Assembly (NCBI GenBank): GCA_025454255.1
Contig: JALOOU010000009.1
Location: 1 to 60,039, forward strand
DNA length: 60,039 bases
Reading direction: 5' to 3'
Origin: Desulfobacterales bacterium
GTDB taxonomy: Bacteria > Desulfobacterota > Desulfobacteria > Desulfobacterales > SpSt-501
Below the pieces are notes generated by a model that had not been told where the DNA came from, did no database searches, and saw only the letters and a program-made list of their open reading frames with translations. Within the stretch, counting starts at the first letter, position 1, and the number at the start of each line of letters is the position of its first letter. Made by a program: the position numbers and the translations under genes. This document shows positions 7,658 to 15,025 of this stretch, one piece after another.

Positions 7658-9757
7658 ATGGCTGAAAAAACATCCTCAAACGCGGATCCGGCGGAGCCGG
7701 TCATCGTCGAGCCGGTCCCCTTCCGCTCCTCCCGGCGCGGAGGCGGTCGCCGAGCGCGGCGCGCGGCGGCCTGGTGCGGCATCCTGGCCGCCGGGGCGTT
7801 CGTGCTGGCGCTGGCGGGGGGCCTGTGGTTCGTCTTCACGGCGCAGCAGGTGTCGATCCACCTTGACCCAGCACCGGATGCCCTCTCGCTCTCCGGTGGG
7901 TGGCCGACCCCCCGCGTCGGCGATCATTTCCTCCTGCGGCCGGGGTCCTATGAGCTGCGGGCCGCCCTTGCCTGCCATCGCGATATCGCGCACCGGTTCG
8001 AGGTCGGCGCGGGCGTGCGCCGGGAGATCCGGCTGGCCTTCGAAAAACTCCCCGGTCGGCTGCGCATCACGGCGCACCGCGACGGGCGGCCGGAGGAGCC
8101 GCTGCAGGCGGTCGAGGTCCTGGTCGACGGCCAACCGGCCGGGGAGGTCGCGGGCGAGCCCCTCGCGGCGGCGCCCGGCCGCCGGCGCATCGAGGTCCGC
8201 GCCGAGCGCTATCGGCCGGCCGCCGCGGAGGTGGAGGTGGAGGGCTGCGGCCGTACTCAGGCGATCGTGATCGCCCTGACCCCCGACGGGTCCGGGGTCA
8301 GCCTCAGTTCGATCCCCGCCGGAGCTGCGGTCAAGGTGAACGGCCGGCCGATGGGCAAGACCCCCATCGAGCTTGAGCTTGCCGCCGGTGCGCACGACAT
8401 CGAGGTCGGCTTAGAGCGCTTCAAGACCTGGCGGGGCCGCGTGGAGGTCGGCGCCGGGCAGCCGGTGGCCCTTCCCGAGGTGCGCCTGGAGCCGGCCGAC
8501 GGCCGGCTCCACCTTCGCTCGCGGCCGGCGGGGGCCAGCGTGCTCGTCGACGGCCGCTATGTCGGCCAGACGCCGGTGGAGGTCGAGGTCGGCCCCGGCA
8601 AAGAGCACGAGATTCAGCTGACCAAATCCGGTTTCGAACCTGCGAGCCGGAAGGTGGCGGTCGCCGCAGGCGAGGTCAAGCGCCTGGAGCTGCAGCTGAC
8701 CGCCCAGGAGGGGGTGGTCCATTTCAAGGTCGAACCGCCGGATGCCGAGCTCTTCGTCAACGGCGCCGGCCGCGGCAGGGTGCCGGCTGAGCTCAGGCTG
8801 CCGGCCGTCGAGCACGACATCGAAATCCGCAGGGAGGGCCGCGAGCCCTTCCGGACGCGCCTCCTGCCCCGGCCGGGGCTTCCCCAGGAGTTGAAGGTGG
8901 CGCTCAAGCGCCGGGACCCCGTTGCGGCTTCCGGCGCTGCCGGCACGATCCGCGCCGCAAACGGCTACGAGCTCAGGCGCGTAGCGCCGGGCGCCTTCCT
9001 CATGGGCTCCTCCCGGCGCGAGCAGGGCCGCCGCGCGAATGAAACCCTCAAGCAGGTTCGGTTGACGCGGGCCTTCTACATCGGGATCCGGGAAGTGACC
9101 AACCGCGAGTTCAGGCAGTTTTTGGCAACGCACGCGTCGGGAACCTTCAAGAACCAGGACCTCAACCGCGACGAGCTGCCGGCGGTGATGGTCTCCTGGG
9201 AGCAGGCGGCCCTCTTTTGCAACTGGCTGAGCGTCAGGGAATCGCTGCCGCCGGTCTACATCCAGAAAGACGGCCGCGTCGTCGCCGCCGAACCCCTGGG
9301 CAACGGCTACCGGCTGCCGACCGAGGCCGAATGGGAGTTCAGCGCGCGCCAGGGCGTCTCCGGCAGATACCCGTGGGGCGATGGCTACCCGCCGCCTGCG
9401 GGGGCGGGCAACTACGCGGATGAGTCCGCCAGGGGCCTGCTGGATGCGATCATCGAGGGCTACAACGACGGCTTTCCCGCGGCCGCGCCGGCGGGGAGTT
9501 TCAGAGCGGCGGCGACGGGGCTGCTCGACATGGGCGGCAACGCGGCCGAGTGGTGCCACGACTTCTACGGCATCGACCCCTCGCAGGCCGAGCAGGAACA
9601 AGCGGACCCGAGCGGCCCGCGGGAGGGGTCCCACCGGGTGGTGAAGGGCGCCGGTTGGAGGTCGGCCGGGATCGCGAGCCTGCGCTCGGCCTTCCGGGAC
9701 TACAGCGCCGCCCCGCGCAACGACCTGGGGTTCCGGGTCTGCCGCTACGCCGACTGA
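7658..9757 (+). CDS. Membrane-anchored PEGA-repeat protein with C-terminal formylglycine-generating-enzyme-like domain
   Basis: The 699-residue product has a cytoplasmic Arg-rich tail, one membrane segment at about residues 43-66 and a large periplasmic part. At least three PEGA-type repeats are visible between residues 205 and 420 (SIPAGAAVKVNGRPMGKTP; SRPAGASVLVDGRYVGQTP; VEPPDAELFVNGAGRGRVP). From about residue 434 to the end is an FGE/SUMF1 domain, with PGAFLMGSS, YRLPTEAEWEFSAR, GNAAEWCHDFY and a terminal LGFRVCR. FGE converts a sulfatase cysteine to formylglycine, but the segment that holds the two active-site cysteines reads KGAGWRSAGIASLRSAFR and has none. I therefore infer a non-catalytic, probably binding, role. 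It sits 36 bp after the upstream gene. Confidence 0.85.
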   Translation: MAEKTSSNADPAEPVIVEPVPFRSSRRGGGRRARRAAAWCGILAAGAFVLALAGGLWFVFTAQQVSIHLDPAPDALSLSGGWPTPRVGDHFLLRPGSYELRAALACHRDIAHRFEVGAGVRREIRLAFEKLPGRLRITAHRDGRPEEPLQAVEVLVDGQPAGEVAGEPLAAAPGRRRIEVRAERYRPAAAEVEVEGCGRTQAIVIALTPDGSGVSLSSIPAGAAVKVNGRPMGKTPIELELAAGAHDIEVGLERFKTWRGRVEVGAGQPVALPEVRLEPADGRLHLRSRPAGASVLVDGRYVGQTPVEVEVGPGKEHEIQLTKSGFEPASRKVAVAAGEVKRLELQLTAQEGVVHFKVEPPDAELFVNGAGRGRVPAELRLPAVEHDIEIRREGREPFRTRLLPRPGLPQELKVALKRRDPVAASGAAGTIRAANGYELRRVAPGAFLMGSSRREQGRRANETLKQVRLTRAFYIGIREVTNREFRQFLATHASGTFKNQDLNRDELPAVMVSWEQAALFCNWLSVRESLPPVYIQKDGRVVAAEPLGNGYRLPTEAEWEFSARQGVSGRYPWGDGYPPPAGAGNYADESARGLLDAIIEGYNDGFPAAAPAGSFRAAATGLLDMGGNAAEWCHDFYGIDPSQAEQEQADPSGPREGSHRVVKGAGWRSAGIASLRSAFRDYSAAPRNDLGFRVCRYAD

Positions 9758-9819
9758 GCTTTTCACCCGCCGCCCGGCAGCTGAAAACCTCGGTCGGCGC
9801 GCGAGGAGATCGAAAAGAG

Positions 9820-10122
9820 ATGCGAGCGATCGCCATCACCCTGCTCTGTGTGGTCTGCCTCGGGTCGGGTTTCAGGGCAGGCGGCCTTGCTGCTCCCGAC
9901 AGCGGCCGGGCGAGCTACGCGGCGCAAACGAACACCGGCCCCGAAAAAGCCGGCCAAAAGCCGCAGGAGGCCGCCCCGCCGCCATCCCGGGGCAAGGGCC
10001 CGGGCGAAGCGGGCCGGGAGCAACCGCCTGCGGCGCCGCCCAAAAGCGAGCCGCTGAAGCCCTTCGAGCCCACGGAAAAGGTGCAGGCGGACCAGGCCAT
10101 CGATTTCCCTGCGGACATCTGA
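9820..10122 (+). CDS. Small secreted Pro/Ala-rich protein
   Basis: The 100-residue product starts at ATG 9820 (an upstream extension in the same frame overlaps the previous gene and looks spurious). A purine-rich stretch, GAGGAGATCGAAAAGAG, lies in front. A signal peptide (MRAIAITLLCVVCLGSGFRAGG) is followed by a low-complexity region of Pro, Ala, Lys and Gly. The protein ends in the more conserved-looking motif KVQADQAIDFPADI. I recognise no domain. Its place just before the channel gene suggests a periplasmic accessory of that complex. Confidence 0.6.
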   Translation: MRAIAITLLCVVCLGSGFRAGGLAAPDSGRASYAAQTNTGPEKAGQKPQEAAPPPSRGKGPGEAGREQPPAAPPKSEPLKPFEPTEKVQADQAIDFPADI

Positions 10123-10199
10123 TGGTGATAGCAATTCGGCCTGACGGCTCATGAATCCGGCTGACGGGCGACCGGCTGACCCAAACCGAGGACCCATCC

Positions 10200-11003
10200 A
10201 TGAAACACTTCTTCGGACTCTCCTTCGAGGTTCTTTATCAGGTGGTAGCGCTCATCGTGATCGTCATCCTCGTGCACGCCGCCTATGTCGGCATCGTCCG
10301 TCCCCGGGGCGACGCCATTCTCGCCCAGCAGGCCGCGGCCCTGCAGCTGGACAAATCGGCCGCACCCGAACGGTCGATCTATGTCCTGATCTACGACTGG
10401 GAGCAGGAAGCCGCTATCATCCTGGCGCTCTGGGCCCTTGCGATCATGGGGTTCAAATGGGTGATGATCCTGCGGCAGCGCGCGCTGTTGGGCCGGGATT
10501 TCATCCCTCTGGCGGAGGGCGTGCGCATCCTGCCGGACGACACCCGGGAGCTGGCCCGCCAGGTCCAGGCCCTTCCGGAGCCGCAGCGCCGGGCGCTCCT
10601 GCCGCGGGCGCTGCTGGCCGGCCTGCAGCGCTTCCAAACGACCCGCAGCGTGCAGGACGTGGCCACCGCGGTTCACGCCTACTGCGAGGCCGAAGGCGAG
10701 CGCCAGGAGTCGGAGCTCGCCATGATTCGCTACATCGCCTGGGCCATCCCCTCGATCGGGTTCCTGGGGACCGTGCGGGGCATCGGGGACGCCTTGAGCC
10801 AGGCCCATCAAGCCATCGAGGGCGACATCTTCGGCGTCACGCGCAGCCTGGGAGTGGCGTTCAACTCCACCCTGATCGCGCTTTTGGTCAGCCTGCTGTT
10901 GATGTTCATCCTGCACCAGCTGCAGCTGCTGCAGGAGCGCTTCATCCTCGACGCCGAGGAGTATTGCGAGGAAAAACTCACCCAGCGGCTGCATGCAACC
11001 TGA
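10200..11003 (+). CDS. MotA/TolQ/ExbB-type proton channel family protein
   Basis: The 267-residue product has four predicted membrane segments. One lies at about residues 9-32, one at 67-92, one in IAWAIPSIGFLGTVRGIGDA (about 180-200), and a fourth at about 220-246. The last two carry the family signature: the P.IGFLGTVRGI motif and the FNSTLIALLVSLLL helix with its conserved Thr. In TolQ, ExbB and MotA this fold forms a pentamer that carries protons with a dimeric partner (TolR, ExbD or MotB) and transmits force to periplasmic proteins. No canonical ExbD/TolR gene follows; the two VWA proteins at 12500 and 13582 carry the matching single helix. An OmpA-like partner is absent, so MotA proper and Zorya ZorA are less likely. 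Confidence 0.85.
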   Translation: MKHFFGLSFEVLYQVVALIVIVILVHAAYVGIVRPRGDAILAQQAAALQLDKSAAPERSIYVLIYDWEQEAAIILALWALAIMGFKWVMILRQRALLGRDFIPLAEGVRILPDDTRELARQVQALPEPQRRALLPRALLAGLQRFQTTRSVQDVATAVHAYCEAEGERQESELAMIRYIAWAIPSIGFLGTVRGIGDALSQAHQAIEGDIFGVTRSLGVAFNSTLIALLVSLLLMFILHQLQLLQERFILDAEEYCEEKLTQRLHAT

Positions 11004-11061
11004 TAAGGGAGCGCGGAGTCGAGGCCGCCGCGCGAAAAAAGCGGGGCGCTTGCCTGCCGTT

Positions 11062-11094
11062 ACCCTCGACCCCTTGGCCCCTTGAACCCTCAAC
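11062..11094. repeat. GAACCCT-type dispersed intergenic repeat, copy 1
   Basis: CCCTCGACCCCTTGG followed by CCCCTTGAACCCTCAA lies just before the start at 11107. A closely similar string occurs at 43838-43869, again just upstream of a start codon. Confidence 0.5.
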
Positions 11095-11106
11095 GAGGCC
11101 TGTCGC

Positions 11107-12510
11107 ATGAACCTGCTTGGACTTGAACTCTGCGACGCCGGTATTCTGGTGGCCGGCGGCGATCCCCCGCAGCTGCTGCAAATCGACGCGGACAGCCTGG
11201 AAAGCCCCGGGTTCGCCCTGCCGGACAAAAAGGCGCTCATCACCGGCAAGGCCGCCGAGCAGCGCGCGCGGCTGCACCCGCGGCAGATCATGAACCGTTT
11301 CTGGGAGTCGCTCTCCACCGACCCGCTGGAAACGCCCCTGCCGGAGGCGGGCAGCCAGGCGGAAGTGGCCTGCGCCCACCTGGCCCGGATCTGGCACCAG
11401 GCCCGCCGATTCGGCAACGCTCTGGTGATCGCGGTCCCGGCCGGATTTCAGCGCACCCAGCTGGGGCTGATCCTGGGGATGAGCCAGGAGCTGGAGATCC
11501 CCGTACAGGGGTTCGTCAGCCTGCCGGTGGCAGCGGCCGCGCCCGGGCCGGAAGGCCTGCACCTCCACGTGGACGTGCATCTGCATCGCTTCGAGGTGTC
11601 CGTGCTGAAGGCCGCAGGCCGGCTGGAGCTCCAGGAGACGCTCAGGGTCAACGAGACCGGTCTGGAGGGGCTCTACAAACTCTGGGCCCAGGCAGCCGCC
11701 AAGGAGTTCGTGCGCACGACTCGCTTCGATCCGTTTCACAGCGCCGAGACCGAACAGGAGCTCTACCGCCGCCTGCCCCCGGCGCTGGCGGCGCTCGGCA
11801 GGCAGCCGACGGCGGCCATCGACATACCGGCGGGGCACTCCACCTACAGCGTGAACCTGGCGCGCGGGGTGATCCTGGAGGCCGCCAAGCCGGCCTACGA
11901 CGGGCTGCTGGCGGCCGTGAGCGATGCCCGAAAGCGCGGCGGGGCTTCCGATACCGCAACGGCCGTTTACGTGTCGCAGCGCGCGGCGCGGCTGCCCGGC
12001 ATCCTCGAACGCCTGGGGCCGCTGACGATCCGCCGGGTCGTGGAACTGCCGGCCGGCGCCGCCGCCCTGGCGCTTCCCGGCCTGTGGCGTGAACTGACGG
12101 CCGGACGGCAGCCGGCCGGTGCGCCCTTTTTCACCAGCCGCCCCTGGAGCCGCCCGCCCCGTTCGCCGGAGGTGAAAAAGACAGCGCCCGTGCCGCAGCC
12201 GACCCATCTGCTCTATCGGAACCTGGCCTACCCCCTGACCGCAGAGCCGCTCACGGTCGGCAAAGCCCCGCCGCCCGGAGGCCCAGGCCTCCGCATCGCG
12301 GCGGACGCCGACGGGGTCGCGCCGGAGCACTGCACCGTCCGGCTCCAGGGTGCAACGGCCGTGCTCACCGATCTCAGCACCCACGGCACCTTTTTGAACG
12401 ATCGGCGCCTGGCAGGCCCGGTCGAACTCACGGTCGGCGATGCGATCCGCCTGGGGGCCGCCGCCGACAAGATCGTCGCGATCGCCTGTCTGGAGCGCAA
12501 TGAAACGTAG
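11107..12510 (+). CDS. Hsp70/actin-fold-like protein with C-terminal FHA domain
   Basis: The 467-residue product has no signal peptide and is probably cytoplasmic. Residues 1-280 show a degenerate actin/Hsp70-like layout: MNLLGLELCDAGILVAGG at the first phosphate loop, NALVIAVPAGFQRTQLGLIL near residue 105, and LHVDVHLHRFEVSVLK near 155. The usual glycine-rich ATP loops are eroded. Residues about 385-465 form an FHA domain (DGVAPEHC...LTDLSTHGTFLND...VGDAIRLG). FHA domains bind phosphothreonine through an Arg after Gly, a Ser in SxxH and an Asn. Here the Arg is Lys (VGK) and the Ser is Ala (VAPEH), so phosphothreonine binding may be weak. It lies between the channel gene and the VWA genes, overlapping the first VWA gene by 11 bp. 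Confidence 0.75.
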   Translation: MNLLGLELCDAGILVAGGDPPQLLQIDADSLESPGFALPDKKALITGKAAEQRARLHPRQIMNRFWESLSTDPLETPLPEAGSQAEVACAHLARIWHQARRFGNALVIAVPAGFQRTQLGLILGMSQELEIPVQGFVSLPVAAAAPGPEGLHLHVDVHLHRFEVSVLKAAGRLELQETLRVNETGLEGLYKLWAQAAAKEFVRTTRFDPFHSAETEQELYRRLPPALAALGRQPTAAIDIPAGHSTYSVNLARGVILEAAKPAYDGLLAAVSDARKRGGASDTATAVYVSQRAARLPGILERLGPLTIRRVVELPAGAAALALPGLWRELTAGRQPAGAPFFTSRPWSRPPRSPEVKKTAPVPQPTHLLYRNLAYPLTAEPLTVGKAPPPGGPGLRIAADADGVAPEHCTVRLQGATAVLTDLSTHGTFLNDRRLAGPVELTVGDAIRLGAAADKIVAIACLERNET

Positions 12511-13585
12511 GAAGCTCTCCGTTTTCAGCCTCTCCTTCATCGACTGCATCTGCTGCGGCCTGGGGGCCATCATCCTGTTGTTCGTGATCGTCAACTCCCA
12601 GAACAGCGCCCAGCGCCAGCGCCTGACCGAGGAGCTGCGTTCCGAAACCGACCGCTGGGAGCAGGCGGTCCTGGAAGGCCGGCGCCATCTGGTCGCAGCC
12701 CGCAACAGCCTCGATGAGATCACAGCGGAGCTCGCGAAGACCGAGGGGCTTTCCCGAAAACTCCTGCAGCCGCTCTCCGAGAAGCGCCTGGAGCTGGCCG
12801 ACCGCGACCGGCAGGCGCTCGCCGTCCGGGAGCATGTCGACAAGCTCAAGGCGGACATCCGCTCCCTGGAGGAGGAGGTGAAGCGGCTGCAGGCCGGGGC
12901 CCAGCGCGAGGAGGAGCTGGGTCGGAGCCTCAGGCCCTTTCCAGGGCAGGGCGACCGCCAGTACCTGACCGGGCTGAAGATGGGCGGACAGCGCATCCTG
13001 ATCCTCCTGGACGCCTCCGCCAGCATGCTGGATGAAACCGTGGTGGGCGTCATCCGCCGCCGCAACATGGCAAGCGCAGAGAAGCTGCGCGCCCCCAAGT
13101 GGCAGCAGGCGGTGGCCACCGTCGACTGGCTCACCGCCAACCTCCCGCCGACCAGCCGCGTCCAGATCTACGTCTTCAACGAGTCCGCTCAACCGCTGCT
13201 GGAGGAGGGGGGGGGGGTTGAGGCCGCGGACGTCGCCCGCCTGAACCGGGCGGTCGAGAAGCTGCGCCGCCTGGCGCCCGAAAAAGGAACGAGCCTCATC
13301 AACGCCTTCGAGGCGGCGGCCCGGATGTCGCCGCCCCCGGACAACCTGTTTCTGCTCACCGACGGCCTTCCGACCATGGGCAGGGACAAGCCCTGGGGCC
13401 ACCGGGTCTCGGCCGACAAGCGCCTGAGCCTTTTCAGGGAGGCCGTCCAGCGGCTGCCGGCGGGGCTGCCGGTCAACACGATTCTATTCCCCATGGAGGG
13501 GGACCCCCTGGCCGCCAGCGAATTCTGGCGCTTGGCCGTCGACACCCGGGGCTCCTTCATCTGCCCGCCAAAGGATTGGCCGTGA
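12500..13585 (+). CDS. Membrane-anchored VWA-domain protein with ExbD-like helix (VWA-1)
   Basis: The 361-residue product starts MKRRKLSVFSLSFIDCICCG and continues GLGAIILLFVIVN, a single N-terminal membrane helix with an Asp at its start. This is the arrangement of the ExbD/TolR helix, which has one proton-carrying Asp. A coiled coil (about 35-140) leads to a VWA domain from about residue 160, with MIDAS motif DASAS at 171-175 and a later TDGLP. VWA domains bind metal and protein ligands; here the domain would face the periplasm. The gene overlaps the FHA gene by 11 bp and the next VWA gene by 4 bp (GTGA). An 11-G tract lies within the VWA coding sequence at 13207-13217. Confidence 0.82.
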   Translation: MKRRKLSVFSLSFIDCICCGLGAIILLFVIVNSQNSAQRQRLTEELRSETDRWEQAVLEGRRHLVAARNSLDEITAELAKTEGLSRKLLQPLSEKRLELADRDRQALAVREHVDKLKADIRSLEEEVKRLQAGAQREEELGRSLRPFPGQGDRQYLTGLKMGGQRILILLDASASMLDETVVGVIRRRNMASAEKLRAPKWQQAVATVDWLTANLPPTSRVQIYVFNESAQPLLEEGGGVEAADVARLNRAVEKLRRLAPEKGTSLINAFEAAARMSPPPDNLFLLTDGLPTMGRDKPWGHRVSADKRLSLFREAVQRLPAGLPVNTILFPMEGDPLAASEFWRLAVDTRGSFICPPKDWP

Positions 13586-14586
13586 GAAAGAGGGAGCGCG
13601 ACATCGAGCTCTTCAGCCTCTCCTTTCTCGACTGCATCTGCTGCGGGTTCGGGGCGATGATCCTGCTCTTCGTGCTGTCGAAGTTTTCCATGCCCCAGCA
13701 GATCGAGGCCGCCCAGGTCGATTTGAAGGCCCGCATCGAGCGGCTCGCGCAGGAGTTTTACGAGATCCGCGGCGAGAGCGCGATCCTCGACCGCGAGCTC
13801 AGCGCCAAGCGCGAGCAGCTCTCCCAGGAGAAGAAGCGGCTGGCCCGGCTGCAGGGCGACGTGTCGGAGATCGAGGGCCGCTTTGCCGCCTCCAAGGGGG
13901 ATGCCGAGGTCCAGAACATCATCGCCGAGCAGCTCGCCAGGGCGCTGCAGCAGCTGACCGAGGAGCAGAAACGGCTGCAGCAGCTGCAGCCGCGCCGCAG
14001 GGCCGACGGCCAGGTGGGCGGCATCCCCGTGGACAGCGAGTACGTCGTCTTCGTCATCGACACCTCAAACAGCATGCAGCGCGGCGCCTGGCCCCTGGTG
14101 CAGAAGAAGCTCCAGGAGGCCCTGGAGGTCTACCCCCAGCTCAAGGGCCTGCAGATCATGAACGACGACGGCATTTACATGTTCTCCCAGTACGCGGGCA
14201 GATGGATCCCGGACACCGCCGGCCGACGGCGGGTGATCCTCTCCACGCTGGGCACCTGGCAGCCCTTCAGCAACAGCAGCCCGGTCGAAGGCATTGTCGA
14301 GGCCATCCGCGCCTTCCACGCCGAGGACCGCAAGATCAGCCTGTATGTCTTCGGGGACGAGTTCAGCGGGCCGGCCGTCCAGCCCGTGCTGGACGAGGTG
14401 GACCGCATCAACCGCGCGGCCGCCGGCGCAGGACGCCGGGTGCGGATTCACGGGGTGGGGTTCCCGACGGTGATCGAAAGGACCCGGCAGCCGGGCAACA
14501 CCGGGCAGCGGTTTGCGACGCTGATGCGCGCCCTGTGCCACCGCAACGGGGGCACCTTCGTCGGGCTCAACGGCACGCGGCCGTGA
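13582..14586 (+). CDS. Membrane-anchored VWA-domain protein with ExbD-like helix (VWA-2)
   Basis: The GTG at 13582 overlaps the upstream TGA (GTGA) and is preferred over a TTG at 13576. The 334-residue protein is a paralogue of VWA-1: RERDIELFSLSFLDCICCGF then GAMILLFVLSKF, with the same Asp and Cys cluster at the start of one membrane helix. A long coiled coil (about 40-145) is followed by a VWA domain with MIDAS motif DTSNS at about 160-164. The C-terminal part, from about residue 270, includes RRVRIHGVGFPTV. Two adjacent paralogues could form the heterodimer that plugs a pentameric ExbB-like channel, as ExbD dimers do. This is the last gene of its operon; a terminator follows within 25 bp. 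Confidence 0.82.
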   Translation: MRKRERDIELFSLSFLDCICCGFGAMILLFVLSKFSMPQQIEAAQVDLKARIERLAQEFYEIRGESAILDRELSAKREQLSQEKKRLARLQGDVSEIEGRFAASKGDAEVQNIIAEQLARALQQLTEEQKRLQQLQPRRRADGQVGGIPVDSEYVVFVIDTSNSMQRGAWPLVQKKLQEALEVYPQLKGLQIMNDDGIYMFSQYAGRWIPDTAGRRRVILSTLGTWQPFSNSSPVEGIVEAIRAFHAEDRKISLYVFGDEFSGPAVQPVLDEVDRINRAAAGAGRRVRIHGVGFPTVIERTRQPGNTGQRFATLMRALCHRNGGTFVGLNGTRP

Positions 14587-14589
14587 CGG

Positions 14590-14609
14590 AGGCAGCCTGC
14601 TGCCTTTTT
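14590..14609 (+). terminator. Intrinsic terminator after VWA-2
   Basis: A 6-bp stem, AGGCAG/CTGCCT, with a 4-nt loop (14590-14605) runs directly into a U tract, four bases after the stop of VWA-2. It marks the end of the first operon of the cluster. Confidence 0.65.
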
Positions 14610-14783
14610 CCAACCTTTTTCAGTTGGCCGATTGCGGATCCCCCCTACGCTTCTTCTGTGTCGTGAGGCCTTCCGGCTCCCAGGGAGTGCGCGCGCGGCA
14701 GGTTCAGGATGGCTGCTGTGAAGGCCGGTCCCGCTGTCGAATCGGCGGCCGCCGACCGCACGCCGAGCTCTAAAAGTGACGGC

Positions 14784-14893
14784 GTTATAAACCCCGCTGT
14801 CTGCGTTGCGCTCCATCCCGTGGTCGCGGCGGCCTGCGCTCCGCGCGCCTCGCGACACGGGATCTGAACGCCTTGAACTTGGGCTTGCTACAA
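14784..14893 (-). repeat. Dispersed palindromic repeat, copy 1 (minus orientation)
   Basis: This stretch, read on the minus strand, aligns along its whole length with 26009-26114 on the plus strand. Shared blocks include GCCCAAG-TCAAGGCG, ATCCCGTG, CGCGAGGC, CACGGGATG and GCGCAACGCAGA. An internal inverted repeat ATCCCGTG/CACGGGAT (14815-14822 with 14856-14863) allows a hairpin. It fills most of the 438-bp gap between the two operons of the cluster. No gene is visible in that gap. Confidence 0.7.
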
Positions 14894-14932
14894 TGTCGTC
14901 TGTGTCAGGGACATGTTGCGAGCCCACCCGTA

Positions 14933-14962
14933 TTGACAACCGCAAGGCTTATTCTTTAGTAT
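14933..14962 (+). promoter_or_regulatory. Sigma-70-like promoter of the DUF4384-phosphatase operon
   Basis: A perfect TTGACA at 14933-14938 and TAGTAT at 14957-14962 are 18 nt apart, ending 63 bp before the start of the DUF4384 gene. Confidence 0.6.
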
Positions 14963-15025
14963 CGAGCCGATCGCCTTGAATCACCTGTCTCCGCCTCGAT
15001 CATCCGAGGCCGCTAACGAGGCTCC

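Noticed and set aside
10978..13140. 720-residue minus-strand frame opposite the FHA and VWA genes
   Set aside because: Composition is Ser/Arg/Gly-rich shadow; the plus-strand genes are well supported.
10200..14586. Zorya or type VI secretion interpretation of the channel/FHA/VWA genes
   Set aside because: There is no OmpA-like ZorB, no helicase or nuclease, and no TssB/TssC/Hcp/VgrG, so neither system fits.
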